A stretch of 34,714 nt of DNA from positions 1 to 34,714 of the IMG/VR virus record IMGVR_UViG_3300025769_000405; one strand, 5' to 3'. Within the stretch, counting starts at the first letter, position 1. Each line of letters opens with the position of its first letter. The translations under genes were made by a program, and so were the position numbers. The notes beneath the pieces are model-generated. The model had not been told where the DNA came from. It made no database searches and saw only the letters and a program-made list of their open reading frames with translations. The stretch comes from a virus. This document shows positions 1-8,074 of this stretch, piece after piece.

Positions 1-10
1 CGAGTGCCAT
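1..10 (-). CDS. 5' edge of a CDS running out of the window
   Basis: Only an ATG (positions 10-8) and two further codons (Met-Ala-Leu) are visible before the window ends. The ATG lies just after the stop codon of the chaperone gene at 12-605 and has a plausible Shine-Dalgarno AGGA about 7 nt upstream. In this phage most starts overlap or abut the previous stop in this way, so a real gene probably starts here. It may be the missing 5' end of the second chaperone copy that is truncated at the right edge of the window; that is an inference. Confidence 0.4.
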
Positions 11-11
11 G

Positions 12-560
12 TTAGATTCCTATAGTTATCCAGCCAGTAGTGTTGTCTTCTTGGTAAGCATCTTCATCCCAATACGCTTCACCTTCAGGTTTAGGCAGTG
101 GGGCATTCCAGACAAATGCTGTGCTGTCGTATGTCCAAGAATCGTATGGTGACTCGTCAGGGCTTTCAGGCAGTGCGTTATCTGGGAAGCCAGCTTGTGC
201 AGGTACATCGCGTAGAGCTGCACGGTAGTTCTCGTAGACAGTCTTGTCTTCAGTTGACAGTGGGCTATCAGGGAGAACTGCCCAATCTGTTTTAGACAGC
301 TTGTCGTTACGCTGGATTCTTACATTAGCTTTCTTGTTAGCCAGTTCGTTAGCTATAGCTTCAGCAGGGCGATCTATCACGCTGTAAGTCTGATAAGCAA
401 CGCCATCGCGTACTTCTATGACACCTTCAATAACCTTTTCGGTAGCTGCGTCATAGGCTGGTTTGGTGTCGTCAGTCAGTCTGACCAAGTTTAAAGAAGC
501 CAGTGTCGCGTCACTGAAGGGTAACGCAAATGAAGTGTTAGGATTGGCTTTAACTACTTG
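12..560. repeat. Left copy of a long gene-sized direct repeat
   Basis: Most of the chaperone gene at 12-605 is repeated in the same orientation at about 34163-34714. Long runs are identical or nearly so, for example 155-345 against about 34295-34495, with a more diverged patch near 345-390. The repeat reflects a gene duplication rather than a mobile element: I see no terminal inverted repeats or transposase. A repeat of this length at both contig ends could also mark an assembly break. Confidence 0.85.
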
Positions 561-605
561 CCTCTCGCTAACCACTGTCTGTGATTCTGTGTTGTAGTAT
601 TTCAT
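12..605 (-). CDS. Tail-fibre assembly chaperone-like protein, copy A
   Basis: This 197-aa protein resembles the Phage_tail_APC family (PF16778), small chaperones thought to help fold or assemble tail fibres. The diagnostic part is roughly residues 95-155: a TDWAVLPDSPLS stretch, then an ENYRAALRDVPAQAGFP stretch and a proline/serine-rich segment. The C-terminal third is rich in Trp, Tyr, Pro and acidic residues. It lies 8 nt downstream of the long tail-fibre gene, the usual place for such a chaperone. A near-identical paralogue is cut by the right edge of the window; the two differ most around residues 75-85. The start is ATG at 605-603. Function is from family resemblance; which fibre it serves is inferred from adjacency. 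Confidence 0.82.
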   Translation of the reverse strand: MKYYNTESQTVVSERQVVKANPNTSFALPFSDATLASLNLVRLTDDTKPAYDAATEKVIEGVIEVRDGVAYQTYSVIDRPAEAIANELANKKANVRIQRNDKLSKTDWAVLPDSPLSTEDKTVYENYRAALRDVPAQAGFPDNALPESPDESPYDSWTYDSTAFVWNAPLPKPEGEAYWDEDAYQEDNTTGWITIGI

Positions 606-613
606 TATGTTAC

Positions 614-2944
614 CTATCGTGCGTTTGCGTATTTGAATGGGTTTTCTGCGAATGCCATGTAGATGTATGTAGCACCTGACGTATTTATACCGTTTGCTGA
701 CCCTCTTATTTTTATACCATTGCTTAAAAAATCAAGTTTTCCTGTAGAACTTCCTGTGGTTTCAGCAGTACTAAGATTAGCCCATAAAATGTCATCCGAT
801 ACGTTATAAGGGCTTCTTGAAGCGTCATGCGTATTCCAATCAGATGTGGAGTCTGTTCTTTTGAAAATTACAAAAGCGGGTTTGAACCCAGTAAAAACAA
901 AGGGGCCATCGGTTGCCGAGCCATTTCCGGTATAGCTTCCGAAGGAGCTGAAACCTTCTACTTCTGCAAAACAATATGCTACATAAGCGCCTCCGTTCAA
1001 ATTTCTTGCACCACTAGCCCCAGTAAAACCAATAACAGTAGAATTGTTCGTATGACATACAGAATCACTAAAAATCCCAATGTTTGAGTTAAGCGACAAA
1101 ATATAGGATGTACCATATACAGAAAATGGATGAACGACCCAGCCATCTGCTGTGTCTCTTTTTTTAACAAGCATAAAATCAACTGGTTGTCCTAACCCAT
1201 GCCCAAATGTCATGGACGATCCTGTGCCTGTGTAAGTAACAATACTAAACCCTGCGTCAGTATTAGCAGACACAGTAGATGTTATAGAGCCGTCTGTGTT
1301 GGTTACGCCAGAGCCGTTGCCCTTCCAGTTCCATGCTACATAGTCTTCAGCATTAGTATTTACTGCTACATTATTGCCAACAGAAAATCCATTGGAGTTA
1401 AAGCTAGATAGTGACTGCGCGTCTGTATTTTCTCCACTTGTTGTATTACTGCTTAGATATTTAGTCGCACCACGCAAGGCATCAAACAGCATGTGATTGT
1501 CAGCAGCGTCCCTATTCTTAATCCATGTGAAGTCAGGCTGGAACTCTAAAGTGCTTATGCTTTGGCTTGTGCCATTGCCTGTGTAGAGAATTGGTTCAAA
1601 GACTTCAGAAGTTATTGTTGCTGAGTTAGGGCCAATGGTTGGTTCTGGGAGGTTGGCTGTGCAAAGTGCTAAGGCGTCAGTAGGCGGTGTGTAGGTAAAA
1701 CCAAGTTGCCCAAAGTCAGTATTGTTGTATGACGCTGCACCATCTTGATAGACGAATGGGAAGTAATCAATATCCTGAATACTGGTGACTAAACTAATCG
1801 CTCCTTGGGATGAGTTGTTCTTATAGAATGTTATTGTGTCAGCATCAGAATCTACCAAAACACCAATTCTATCTCCAGTAGTAAATGCAGCCCCATAAGC
1901 AGATGGTACACCATTCACATATTTATTTCCGTTGTCAAAATAGTGAACATCTACCGTAGCCATACCAGAGTATGGTCGGGCATCTATCCCAATAAAGTAG
2001 TTCCCACTATCGTTATTTATATAGGTTTCCCAGTACCATTTACCTGTTTTAGGTATTGAAAAAGTTCCAAAAACACCAGAACCCGAACCTGCGCTTTGTA
2101 GATTGCCCTCTGATAAAACTCTGGAGGCAGGCACACTACCCAGCCATGTTGATATAGGATTCCATGTGCAAAAGCTATTAGTAGGCGTATCAATCATTTG
2201 GTCAGAACTTGTCAGCCCTGAAGTTGTAAAGTTATTACCGTTGCCTGATACGTCTGTGCCGAGTGCGCCAGAGTTTGAGAAGTCTAAGTAGAAGCCGTTG
2301 GTTCCGAAGGTGAGTCCTGATACGTCTTTTGGTACCCACACACCGTTTTTTTCTTCACCAAATGATGTTGGGTCTAGTGCTTGACCATCAATGAAACAGG
2401 TTTGAGCCATATAACCGTCAAAATAGTCAGACCCATTTGACTGTTTACCAATAGTATGAGCAGAAGTATTATTGATTTGAGTGTCACTGTTTTGAGTGAT
2501 TGCGTTATTAGTAGAAAAATTTGTTACCTGCACTCCGTTTACATATAGCTTAAACCTATCGTCAGCAGTTGCTTGTGTAGTATCTACAGCAAGAACAATG
2601 TGATACCAAGCAGAAGGGTCACGATAAACCGCACTTGTCTGTCTGTAAACAGTGTTCCATGCCTGTATTCTTAACTCCCCTGTGCTTCTTGTTGTTATGC
2701 CAAAAAACCCTGCGTCACTATTAGCAGCCCATGCTGAAAGTAAAAATCCACTGACAGGATTGCCTAATTTAGCCCAAGTTGAAAACGTCCAAACTGTACG
2801 ATTACCTGCACTTGCAGGGGTGCGTGTTAAATAAGCAGAATCGTTGTCATTAAATCGCGCAGAGTTATCCACTGTGTACGGGTAGAAGTCACTGCCAGCT
2901 ACATTACCAGCACTTGCTTGTATTAGTTTCTTAGAAGCTGTCAT
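614..2944 (-). CDS. Tail fibre/spike protein with LamG, SPRY-like and DUF7483-like domains
   Basis: This 776-aa protein is a probable receptor-binding or fibre protein. An N-terminal concanavalin-like LamG domain spans about residues 20-200, with the typical sequence FTFSTW-like strand (here WTFSTWAKLG), AWYHIVLAVD and LYVNGVQV. A SPRY-like segment follows at about 255-410 (GKWYWETYI, GDRIGVLVDSD). The C-terminal half (about 440-776) looks like the repeated beta-rich DUF7483 region of marine phage fibres and ends FAENPFKYANAR. Start choice: the frame is open to 2980, but the ATG at 2944 overlaps the TAA of the preceding fibre gene (TAATG), like most junctions here. It is followed by its presumed chaperone. 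Domain names are by pattern recognition, not a search. Confidence 0.82.
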   Translation of the reverse strand: MTASKKLIQASAGNVAGSDFYPYTVDNSARFNDNDSAYLTRTPASAGNRTVWTFSTWAKLGNPVSGFLLSAWAANSDAGFFGITTRSTGELRIQAWNTVYRQTSAVYRDPSAWYHIVLAVDTTQATADDRFKLYVNGVQVTNFSTNNAITQNSDTQINNTSAHTIGKQSNGSDYFDGYMAQTCFIDGQALDPTSFGEEKNGVWVPKDVSGLTFGTNGFYLDFSNSGALGTDVSGNGNNFTTSGLTSSDQMIDTPTNSFCTWNPISTWLGSVPASRVLSEGNLQSAGSGSGVFGTFSIPKTGKWYWETYINNDSGNYFIGIDARPYSGMATVDVHYFDNGNKYVNGVPSAYGAAFTTGDRIGVLVDSDADTITFYKNNSSQGAISLVTSIQDIDYFPFVYQDGAASYNNTDFGQLGFTYTPPTDALALCTANLPEPTIGPNSATITSEVFEPILYTGNGTSQSISTLEFQPDFTWIKNRDAADNHMLFDALRGATKYLSSNTTSGENTDAQSLSSFNSNGFSVGNNVAVNTNAEDYVAWNWKGNGSGVTNTDGSITSTVSANTDAGFSIVTYTGTGSSMTFGHGLGQPVDFMLVKKRDTADGWVVHPFSVYGTSYILSLNSNIGIFSDSVCHTNNSTVIGFTGASGARNLNGGAYVAYCFAEVEGFSSFGSYTGNGSATDGPFVFTGFKPAFVIFKRTDSTSDWNTHDASRSPYNVSDDILWANLSTAETTGSSTGKLDFLSNGIKIRGSANGINTSGATYIYMAFAENPFKYANAR

Positions 2945-4665
2945 TAGGCCATCGCCTGTCCGGCAGTGAAGCCGTACCAAGTTGTACCGCCATCATGCGT
3001 GATAAAAACAAAGTAGTCTGTCGCGCCACTGGCTGACAGTGTAGGAGCAGTAGCAGCGGGCCAATCAACTGAAGTAGGCCATGTAATAGCGTTGCCGTCA
3101 TTGACAACCTTCAGAGTAAAAGCAGACACTTTACCGCTTGTAGCTGCATTGCTGAAAGTATAAGTCACTGCACCTGCCATAGCTGTGGAGAAGTTGTTGC
3201 CTGTATCCAAGTCTACGGTAACAGCACCACTAGTGCCTGTTGCGTTGTATTCTTCAATGATACCGTTGTCAAATGTTTGGTTGGCAGTAAAAGTATTAGC
3301 GACATCGTTCTTTGTTGTGTCAGCATCGTAGGCTTGTACTGATACACCTATGTCAGCATCAACAACTATGGTTGCATCGTAAGCCTGGACAGTTACACCA
3401 ATGTCTGTGTCAACAACAACATCAGAACCACCTACATCCAAAGAGCTGAAAGAGCCAGTAGAAGGCGTAGTAGCACCAATAGTAGTACCATCAATAGCTC
3501 CGCCTGTAATAGCTACTGTGCTTTCATCGTAGGCTGATTGTGCAACAAAACTCAGTGTGCCAGCACCGTCTGTCTTCAGAACGTAGCCAGCAGTAGAGTC
3601 TGTTGTAGGAAGGGTAAAGGTTGTTACAAAAGATTGCAGGTTGCTGTCGTATGCTAATACATTAACACCAATGTCTGCATCAAGAAGGGTTGTTGGATCG
3701 TTGACTTCTGCGCCTACTGCTATGCCATCTAGCTTAGTCTCGTCAGCAGTTGTAAACGAAGCAGTAGTAGCAGCTAGTACAGCACTGTAGCCCTGTACAC
3801 TTACGCCTATGTCACTTGACTGTAATGCTGAGTCAGCCAGTGTACCTTGTGCAGCAGTAGCAAATGCTGTGGCTTCATTGCCATCAAGGAGGTCAGCATC
3901 TAACCCAGAGCCAGCTCCATCTACTGTCTTAACAGCAGTAAGTATCTCAGAGGCTGTCTGGTCTGCTGTAGCACCCGCTTCTATTGCATCTAGTTTAGTT
4001 TCGTCAGCAGTAGTAAAAGACGCTGTAGTGGCTGTTAGAACAGCACTGAGAGGCTGCTTATTATCAAGCTGTGTCTGTATGTTAGAGGTAACGCCATCAG
4101 TGTAGTTAAGTTCTGTGACGTCAGCTGTGATGCCATCGAGGGTGTTAAGTTCAGCACCAGTAGCGGTAATAGCAGTGCCAGCCAAATCAATAGAATCAAC
4201 ATACGCAACACCATTAATATAGATGTCTTTCCACTCTGCACCAGTAGCGCCAATGTCATAGGTATTGTCAGCAGATGGCAGTATGTTGGACGCAATGTCG
4301 GCAGCCAGGTTAATCGTGTCTGTAGCAGCATCACCAAAAGTAAGATTGCCAGATATTGTCGCATCGCCTGTAACACTAAGATTTCCTCCAACCGTGACAT
4401 TGGAACTAAAAGTAGCCCCACCAACAGCAGAGAATGCCCCAGACGCACTGAGGGTAGTAAAAGATCCTGTGCTTGCTGTCGTGGCACCAACCGTAGTGTT
4501 ATCTATGGTCCCACTGTTTATATCAATGCCCAGTACAGGCGTTGTGCCGTCCAGGAGATCATCCAGGGCGTCTAGGTTTGTGTTTAGTTTGGTTCCCCAG
4601 GTATCGTCAGATGCGCCGACTTCGGGCTTCGTGAGCGAATAGGTAGTGGTAGTTGTATCAGCCAT
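2944..4665 (-). CDS. Repetitive tail fibre protein
   Basis: This 573-aa fibre protein starts [20 protein letters not shown], an N-terminus seen in many phage fibres and probably the tail-attachment part. The central part is made of repeats: two copies of a [14 protein letters not shown] unit (about residues 210 and 300), two [20 protein letters not shown] units, and several [12 protein letters not shown]-type units. The C-terminal 110 residues ([18 protein letters not shown] onward) look like a compact beta-rich head domain ending in a Trp/Tyr/Phe-rich segment. Low-complexity Ala/Thr/Asp composition creates long shadow frames on both strands. It is the first of two consecutive fibre genes and sits 21 nt after the adaptor gene. 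Confidence 0.82.
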   Translation of the reverse strand: MADTTTTTYSLTKPEVGASDDTWGTKLNTNLDALDDLLDGTTPVLGIDINSGTIDNTTVGATTASTGSFTTLSASGAFSAVGGATFSSNVTVGGNLSVTGDATISGNLTFGDAATDTINLAADIASNILPSADNTYDIGATGAEWKDIYINGVAYVDSIDLAGTAITATGAELNTLDGITADVTELNYTDGVTSNIQTQLDNKQPLSAVLTATTASFTTADETKLDAIEAGATADQTASEILTAVKTVDGAGSGLDADLLDGNEATAFATAAQGTLADSALQSSDIGVSVQGYSAVLAATTASFTTADETKLDGIAVGAEVNDPTTLLDADIGVNVLAYDSNLQSFVTTFTLPTTDSTAGYVLKTDGAGTLSFVAQSAYDESTVAITGGAIDGTTIGATTPSTGSFSSLDVGGSDVVVDTDIGVTVQAYDATIVVDADIGVSVQAYDADTTKNDVANTFTANQTFDNGIIEEYNATGTSGAVTVDLDTGNNFSTAMAGAVTYTFSNAATSGKVSAFTLKVVNDGNAITWPTSVDWPAATAPTLSASGATDYFVFITHDGGTTWYGFTAGQAMA

Positions 4666-4686
4666 TTAATTTACCTCGATTCCTGG

Positions 4687-5307
4687 CTAGTAGGACCGTA
4701 TTCTGAGTCTCAGGCCTGAGACACTAGCTTTAGATTTATTACTCTCATTATTGATTGACCCAACTGCACCAGCATATAGCACGGACCATACCTGTATCCT
4801 GGCATCGTCCTTTAAGTATGGCGCTGACTGCAGCAATGCGCCGTAAAGATATATGTCAGGGTGATAATTCAATATCCAGTTTGACGCGACACTTGCGGAA
4901 AGCTTATCTATCTCTTCGTAATATAGAAATTCCGCTGTGTAGGATGCGTCAGGTGTTGGGAATACTTCGATGCTTTCGGCGTTAATGGCGTAGTACCTAG
5001 GCTTGCCCTGGGCATCTCCGGTATTAACGCGGTATTCAAGCATTGAGTCTAGGGTGGTTAGATTTAACCCGCTGCTCAGACCGTCATCTAAGTGCAATCT
5101 GACAGGTTGTATCATGTCAGCTGGTACTGATGTGTACCTGGAGTTTATAGTGATGTTAGCTCGCTTTTGACCGCGCCAGTGACGTATTTCACGCTCCATC
5201 TGGGCTTCGGCCAGGGAGATAAAATCAGGTATAACGGACGTCAGATCATCCCGGTTCAGGAAATCTGCGATGCTTGCCTTGAGTTCTGTATATGTAGTTA
5301 TAGCCAT
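4687..5307 (-). CDS. Head-tail adaptor protein (SU10-type)
   Basis: This 206-aa protein resembles the SU10 adaptor family (PF24175), which forms a ring beneath the portal and joins it to the nozzle. Visible signatures are the N-terminus TYTELKASIADFLNRDDL, then IPDFISLAEAQMEREIRH, a VPADMIQPVRLHL segment, and the C-terminal NYHPDIYLYGALLQSAPYL helix followed by a conserved Arg/Ser-rich tail. It is the first gene of the tail operon, with a candidate promoter directly upstream. Unusually it is separated from the portal and nozzle genes by most of the genome if the genome is linear as shown; in a circular map it lies shortly before them. Confidence 0.82.
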   Translation of the reverse strand: MAITTYTELKASIADFLNRDDLTSVIPDFISLAEAQMEREIRHWRGQKRANITINSRYTSVPADMIQPVRLHLDDGLSSGLNLTTLDSMLEYRVNTGDAQGKPRYYAINAESIEVFPTPDASYTAEFLYYEEIDKLSASVASNWILNYHPDIYLYGALLQSAPYLKDDARIQVWSVLYAGAVGSINNESNKSKASVSGLRLRIRSY

Positions 5308-5331
5308 TGGTTCTACCCTGTTTATGGACAG

Positions 5332-5340
5332 AGTATAGCA
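5332..5340 (-). promoter_or_regulatory. Leftward extended -10 promoter for the tail operon
   Basis: On the minus strand the sequence reads TGCTATACT, an extended -10 (TGn plus TATACT, the hexamer at 5337-5332). The start codon of the adaptor gene lies about 25 nt downstream and is preceded by an AGGG ribosome-binding site. The matching -35 position is poor (GTAAAA), which extended -10 promoters tolerate. A second TATAAT on the minus strand (5374-5369) is an alternative. Confidence 0.5.
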
Positions 5341-5349
5341 CCAAATAGG

Positions 5350-5378
5350 TTTATTTTTACGTTAGCCAATTATATAAT
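5350..5378 (+). promoter_or_regulatory. Rightward promoter of the moron-like gene
   Basis: A consensus TATAAT is at 5373-5378, with a weak -35 TTTATT at 5350-5355 (17-nt spacer). It lies 21 nt upstream of the only rightward gene, whose GGGAGG ribosome-binding site is about 6 nt before its ATG. The -10 sits in the palindrome ATTATATAAT, so it reads as a -10 on both strands. Confidence 0.5.
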
Positions 5379-5398
5379 CGGCCTCCGGGAGGTTGTTT

Positions 5399-5617
5399 AT
5401 GAAATTATTTCCAGTTATTAACACTGATGCAGAGATCCCAGAGGAACTCTCAATACCCTTGTTTCGCGTTGAAGTTAGGATGTCTCTAATAGGGCGCCCA
5501 TTGATGACAACAGAGCAAGTTGTCGAAAAACTTGAGGAAGTATGCGACAAAGAAACTGCCGCTTTATTTAAGCCTGAATACTTTCTTATCGCTGAGAAGC
5601 CATTCGATTTTGAATAG
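5399..5617 (+). CDS. Moron-like small protein, the only rightward gene
   Basis: This 72-aa protein starts MKLFPVINTDAEIPEELSIP and ends EKPFDFE. It has no family I recognise. It looks soluble, with no membrane segment or Cys; a likely helix covers about residues 40-55 (TTEQVVEKLEEVCDKE). The ATG at 5399 has a good GGGAGG ribosome-binding site and a TATAAT box just upstream. Its 3' end overlaps the convergent 664-aa gene by 32 bp. A single gene on the opposite strand with its own promoter, inserted between two late modules, is the classic layout of a phage moron (accessory cargo gene). A role in host takeover or defence is possible but not shown by the sequence. Confidence 0.65.
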   Translation: MKLFPVINTDAEIPEELSIPLFRVEVRMSLIGRPLMTTEQVVEKLEEVCDKETAALFKPEYFLIAEKPFDFE

Positions 5618-7580
5618 CGCGGAGCATATCTTCAGTTAAAATTCCCGTGTAAGGCTTCATCTGCAAGGCTCTCTTATCTGTTGCTGATGGCATCAATGGG
5701 TTCTGTAGTGCTGTTGATGTCTTAGCATTAGCCGCCCTAAATCTAGCCAATTCTGGCAGTAACTCGTATACACCGATATTTTCTTGAAGCCTTCCAATTC
5801 CTTCTCCTGGCAGGCCTGCGCCATATGTTGGGTGGCCAGATATATCTAATATACCTCTTTGAGTATTCACACTGCCCACATTTTGTAGGCCGGCATCCAT
5901 AGCGTTTAGTTGTAGTTGATCGCTGACAGCAAGCCTAGCCTGAGATAGTGAAAGTCCTCCGCTGTCCCTACCTTTTGTGTCCAATATTTTTAGTATTGCC
6001 TTGCGCTGATTTCCGGTTAGCTCTTTCATCTGCTCCCCAGCAAGTGGATTATCTAAACCTAGGAACTCAGGAACCTTAATATTAATCTTGATGGTTTTGT
6101 CTTTTTCCGGGTTTTTGGGATCCTTCCGCTTAACTGATACGTTTACACCATCTTCTCTAATTATTTTGTTTAGGCGATTTATATCCTCTGCACCCATACT
6201 CTGATTTGCGTACTTGACCATTGTCTCTGCCGTCATCGTTGCGTAGTCTCCGCCACTAGGCGCCATACGCCAAGGTAAAAATAGTGGTGATTCACCAAGA
6301 TCTTTTGCGGCAGCCATCATCTGCTCTACTACCTTGGGGTCTGATGCCCAGACTTGGCCGCTGTTCATGAGGTCAAACATGTAGTCCTGGCCGCCTCTAA
6401 GGTTTACAGGATTACTAAAGTTCACCCCATTCAAACCCGTAAGTAGACCGCCTGCTGCTGTCCTATCTGACATTGTGGTCATAAACGGCCTACCTTCAAA
6501 GTCAAATATACTAACTGTAGGTATACCTAGATTTCTGGATTCTATAGTGGGGAAGATTCCAGGTGCCATTGCGGTCTGTTCTGCGCCGCTCATCCCCTTG
6601 CTAGGGCTGTATCTAGGTGAGTACCTTGGGTCTATGTTACTTAACGCATAAGGGCTTTCTTGTTTTTTGACCAATACACCGGCCTGACCTATTTTAACGC
6701 CTGGTATGTTCTCAACGGCATATTGTGGCCCTAGCAATCCCCCTATATATTCCCTTAATTCTGGCTGCTTAAAACCCTTCTGGTATGTGTTGTCGGTCGT
6801 TATAACAGACATCTCTTCTGGTCCAGGGGCGCCTTTAGCGCTCATAACGTCCCTGCCCCTTGTGGTAATTACAGCCGTTCCACCCGGCTCCAAAATTCTA
6901 CCTATATCCATAACAGCGGCGTCTCTAACATCTTTTGGCATGACGTTTAAGACGTTAAGAGATGTAATATTTTTATATGAGTTTGACGGGATGTCAGAGG
7001 ATCTATCGTAGGTGGGGTTAAATCCTTCTCTGGGGAACGGTTCAAAAGTATCCGCACCTATTTTCTCTGCACCTATACCCCTGCCCGCTCCATAATCCAA
7101 TGTTTTGCCTTCACCTAACACGTTACCTGCTTTTTCGTAACTTGGGACTGTTGAAGTGCCTAGCTGGGTCTTTTGTGAGTTGATTGCTGGAGGTATATCA
7201 ACACTTTGCGCAATTTTCTGTATGGTCCTAGGAGTCTTCAAGGCTGTCCCAATAGTGCCACCTATCAATGGCCCTGCCGCATAGGTTGCATCTCCTAGCA
7301 AACCCAGCCCCTGCATAGCCGCAGTGCCGTAGTTACCCTGGCGGAAGTTCTCTACCATTGAGGGGTTTCTGTTCGTGTAATCTAGCAGTGATTGCGATGA
7401 TGATGGCGCTGACGGCATCCCTCCCATGGCATCCAATGCCCCAGCACCTGGAGCGAATTGCGTTGCTAGATATGCAGCTTGAGTTGGCGTCACCTGCGGG
7501 CCGGTCCAAGCGCCCGTATTCGCCATTGCCTGGCGTACCATGTCTTGCTGATCAGGAGTCAATCTGTTTAATAGCGCCAT
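5586..7580 (-). CDS. Polyvalent virion-type protein with embedded SAM-methyltransferase-like domain
   Basis: This 664-aa protein has an N-terminal Ala/Gly/Pro-rich region (1-150) like that of phage ejection proteins. Residues about 155-305 look like a class I SAM-dependent methyltransferase: motif I LDYGAGRG at 161-168, an acidic end of beta-2 in DTFEPFP (177-183), NVLNVM at 209-214, and RILEPGGTAVITTRG at 228-242. Residues about 340-640 form a second globular region (SIFDFEGRPFMTTMSDRTA, then VPEFLGLDNPLAGEQMKELT) reminiscent of the large-polyvalent-protein associated domains. The start overlaps the previous stop (TAATG at 7580). The methyltransferase assignment is from motifs; packaging into the virion is inferred from composition and from lying downstream of the terminase genes. 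Confidence 0.7.
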   Translation of the reverse strand: MALLNRLTPDQQDMVRQAMANTGAWTGPQVTPTQAAYLATQFAPGAGALDAMGGMPSAPSSSQSLLDYTNRNPSMVENFRQGNYGTAAMQGLGLLGDATYAAGPLIGGTIGTALKTPRTIQKIAQSVDIPPAINSQKTQLGTSTVPSYEKAGNVLGEGKTLDYGAGRGIGAEKIGADTFEPFPREGFNPTYDRSSDIPSNSYKNITSLNVLNVMPKDVRDAAVMDIGRILEPGGTAVITTRGRDVMSAKGAPGPEEMSVITTDNTYQKGFKQPELREYIGGLLGPQYAVENIPGVKIGQAGVLVKKQESPYALSNIDPRYSPRYSPSKGMSGAEQTAMAPGIFPTIESRNLGIPTVSIFDFEGRPFMTTMSDRTAAGGLLTGLNGVNFSNPVNLRGGQDYMFDLMNSGQVWASDPKVVEQMMAAAKDLGESPLFLPWRMAPSGGDYATMTAETMVKYANQSMGAEDINRLNKIIREDGVNVSVKRKDPKNPEKDKTIKINIKVPEFLGLDNPLAGEQMKELTGNQRKAILKILDTKGRDSGGLSLSQARLAVSDQLQLNAMDAGLQNVGSVNTQRGILDISGHPTYGAGLPGEGIGRLQENIGVYELLPELARFRAANAKTSTALQNPLMPSATDKRALQMKPYTGILTEDMLRAIQNRMASQR

Positions 7581-8050
7581 TATTTTTTACTCTTGGTATA
7601 TTCTTCTGCGTATCTTGCCGCAGCGTCTAACAGGTCATTGTATGGCATCCTGTAGCCCTTCTCGCGGTCCTTTATGCCTGCCTCAACTCCCACCATGTTT
7701 TGAATATAGTCTAGTTCTTCCTCTTCAGGAATGCGCCCTCCGAAATCTCGGAACATGGAATCATACATTTGATATGCCAACGCCATATCCCTGGCGTCCT
7801 TCGGTGACACCTCTGGCCTTGCTGACCAATCATATGCCCCAGCATAGTTAATAGCTGAATCTAATAAGCCTCCACTAACTCTAGGCCCAGGGAACCTCTG
7901 TGCGAGGTCTTGAACGTATCTGTCCTGGTTAAATTGGTGCCTGAGATATGGGTCACTACCAAAATATTTTGGGAGCAGGGTGGCGCCTTTCGCTATTGAG
8001 CCAATTCTGTCGAATAGCGATCTATCTTGAAAGGGAATATATTCTGCCAT
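7580..8050 (-). CDS. Hypothetical protein next to the terminase
   Basis: This 156-aa protein begins MAEYIPFQDRSLFDRIGSIA and is rich in Asp, Arg, Tyr and Pro, with no membrane segment, signal peptide or motif I recognise. Its C-terminal third is helical and charged (DLLDAAARYAEEYTKSKK). It is co-transcribed between terminase and the 664-aa polyvalent protein, sharing the TAATG overlap with the latter, and may be a virion or ejection partner of it. That role is inferred only from position. Confidence 0.75.
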   Translation of the reverse strand: MAEYIPFQDRSLFDRIGSIAKGATLLPKYFGSDPYLRHQFNQDRYVQDLAQRFPGPRVSGGLLDSAINYAGAYDWSARPEVSPKDARDMALAYQMYDSMFRDFGGRIPEEEELDYIQNMVGVEAGIKDREKGYRMPYNDLLDAAARYAEEYTKSKK

Positions 8051-8074
8051 GCGCTGAAGTTTAGCACATATTTC

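Noticed and set aside
4035-4490. 151-codon leftward frame inside the repetitive fibre gene
   Set aside because: Its sequence is a Leu/Ser-rich frame-shifted image of the Ala/Thr/Asp repeats, without a ribosome-binding site.
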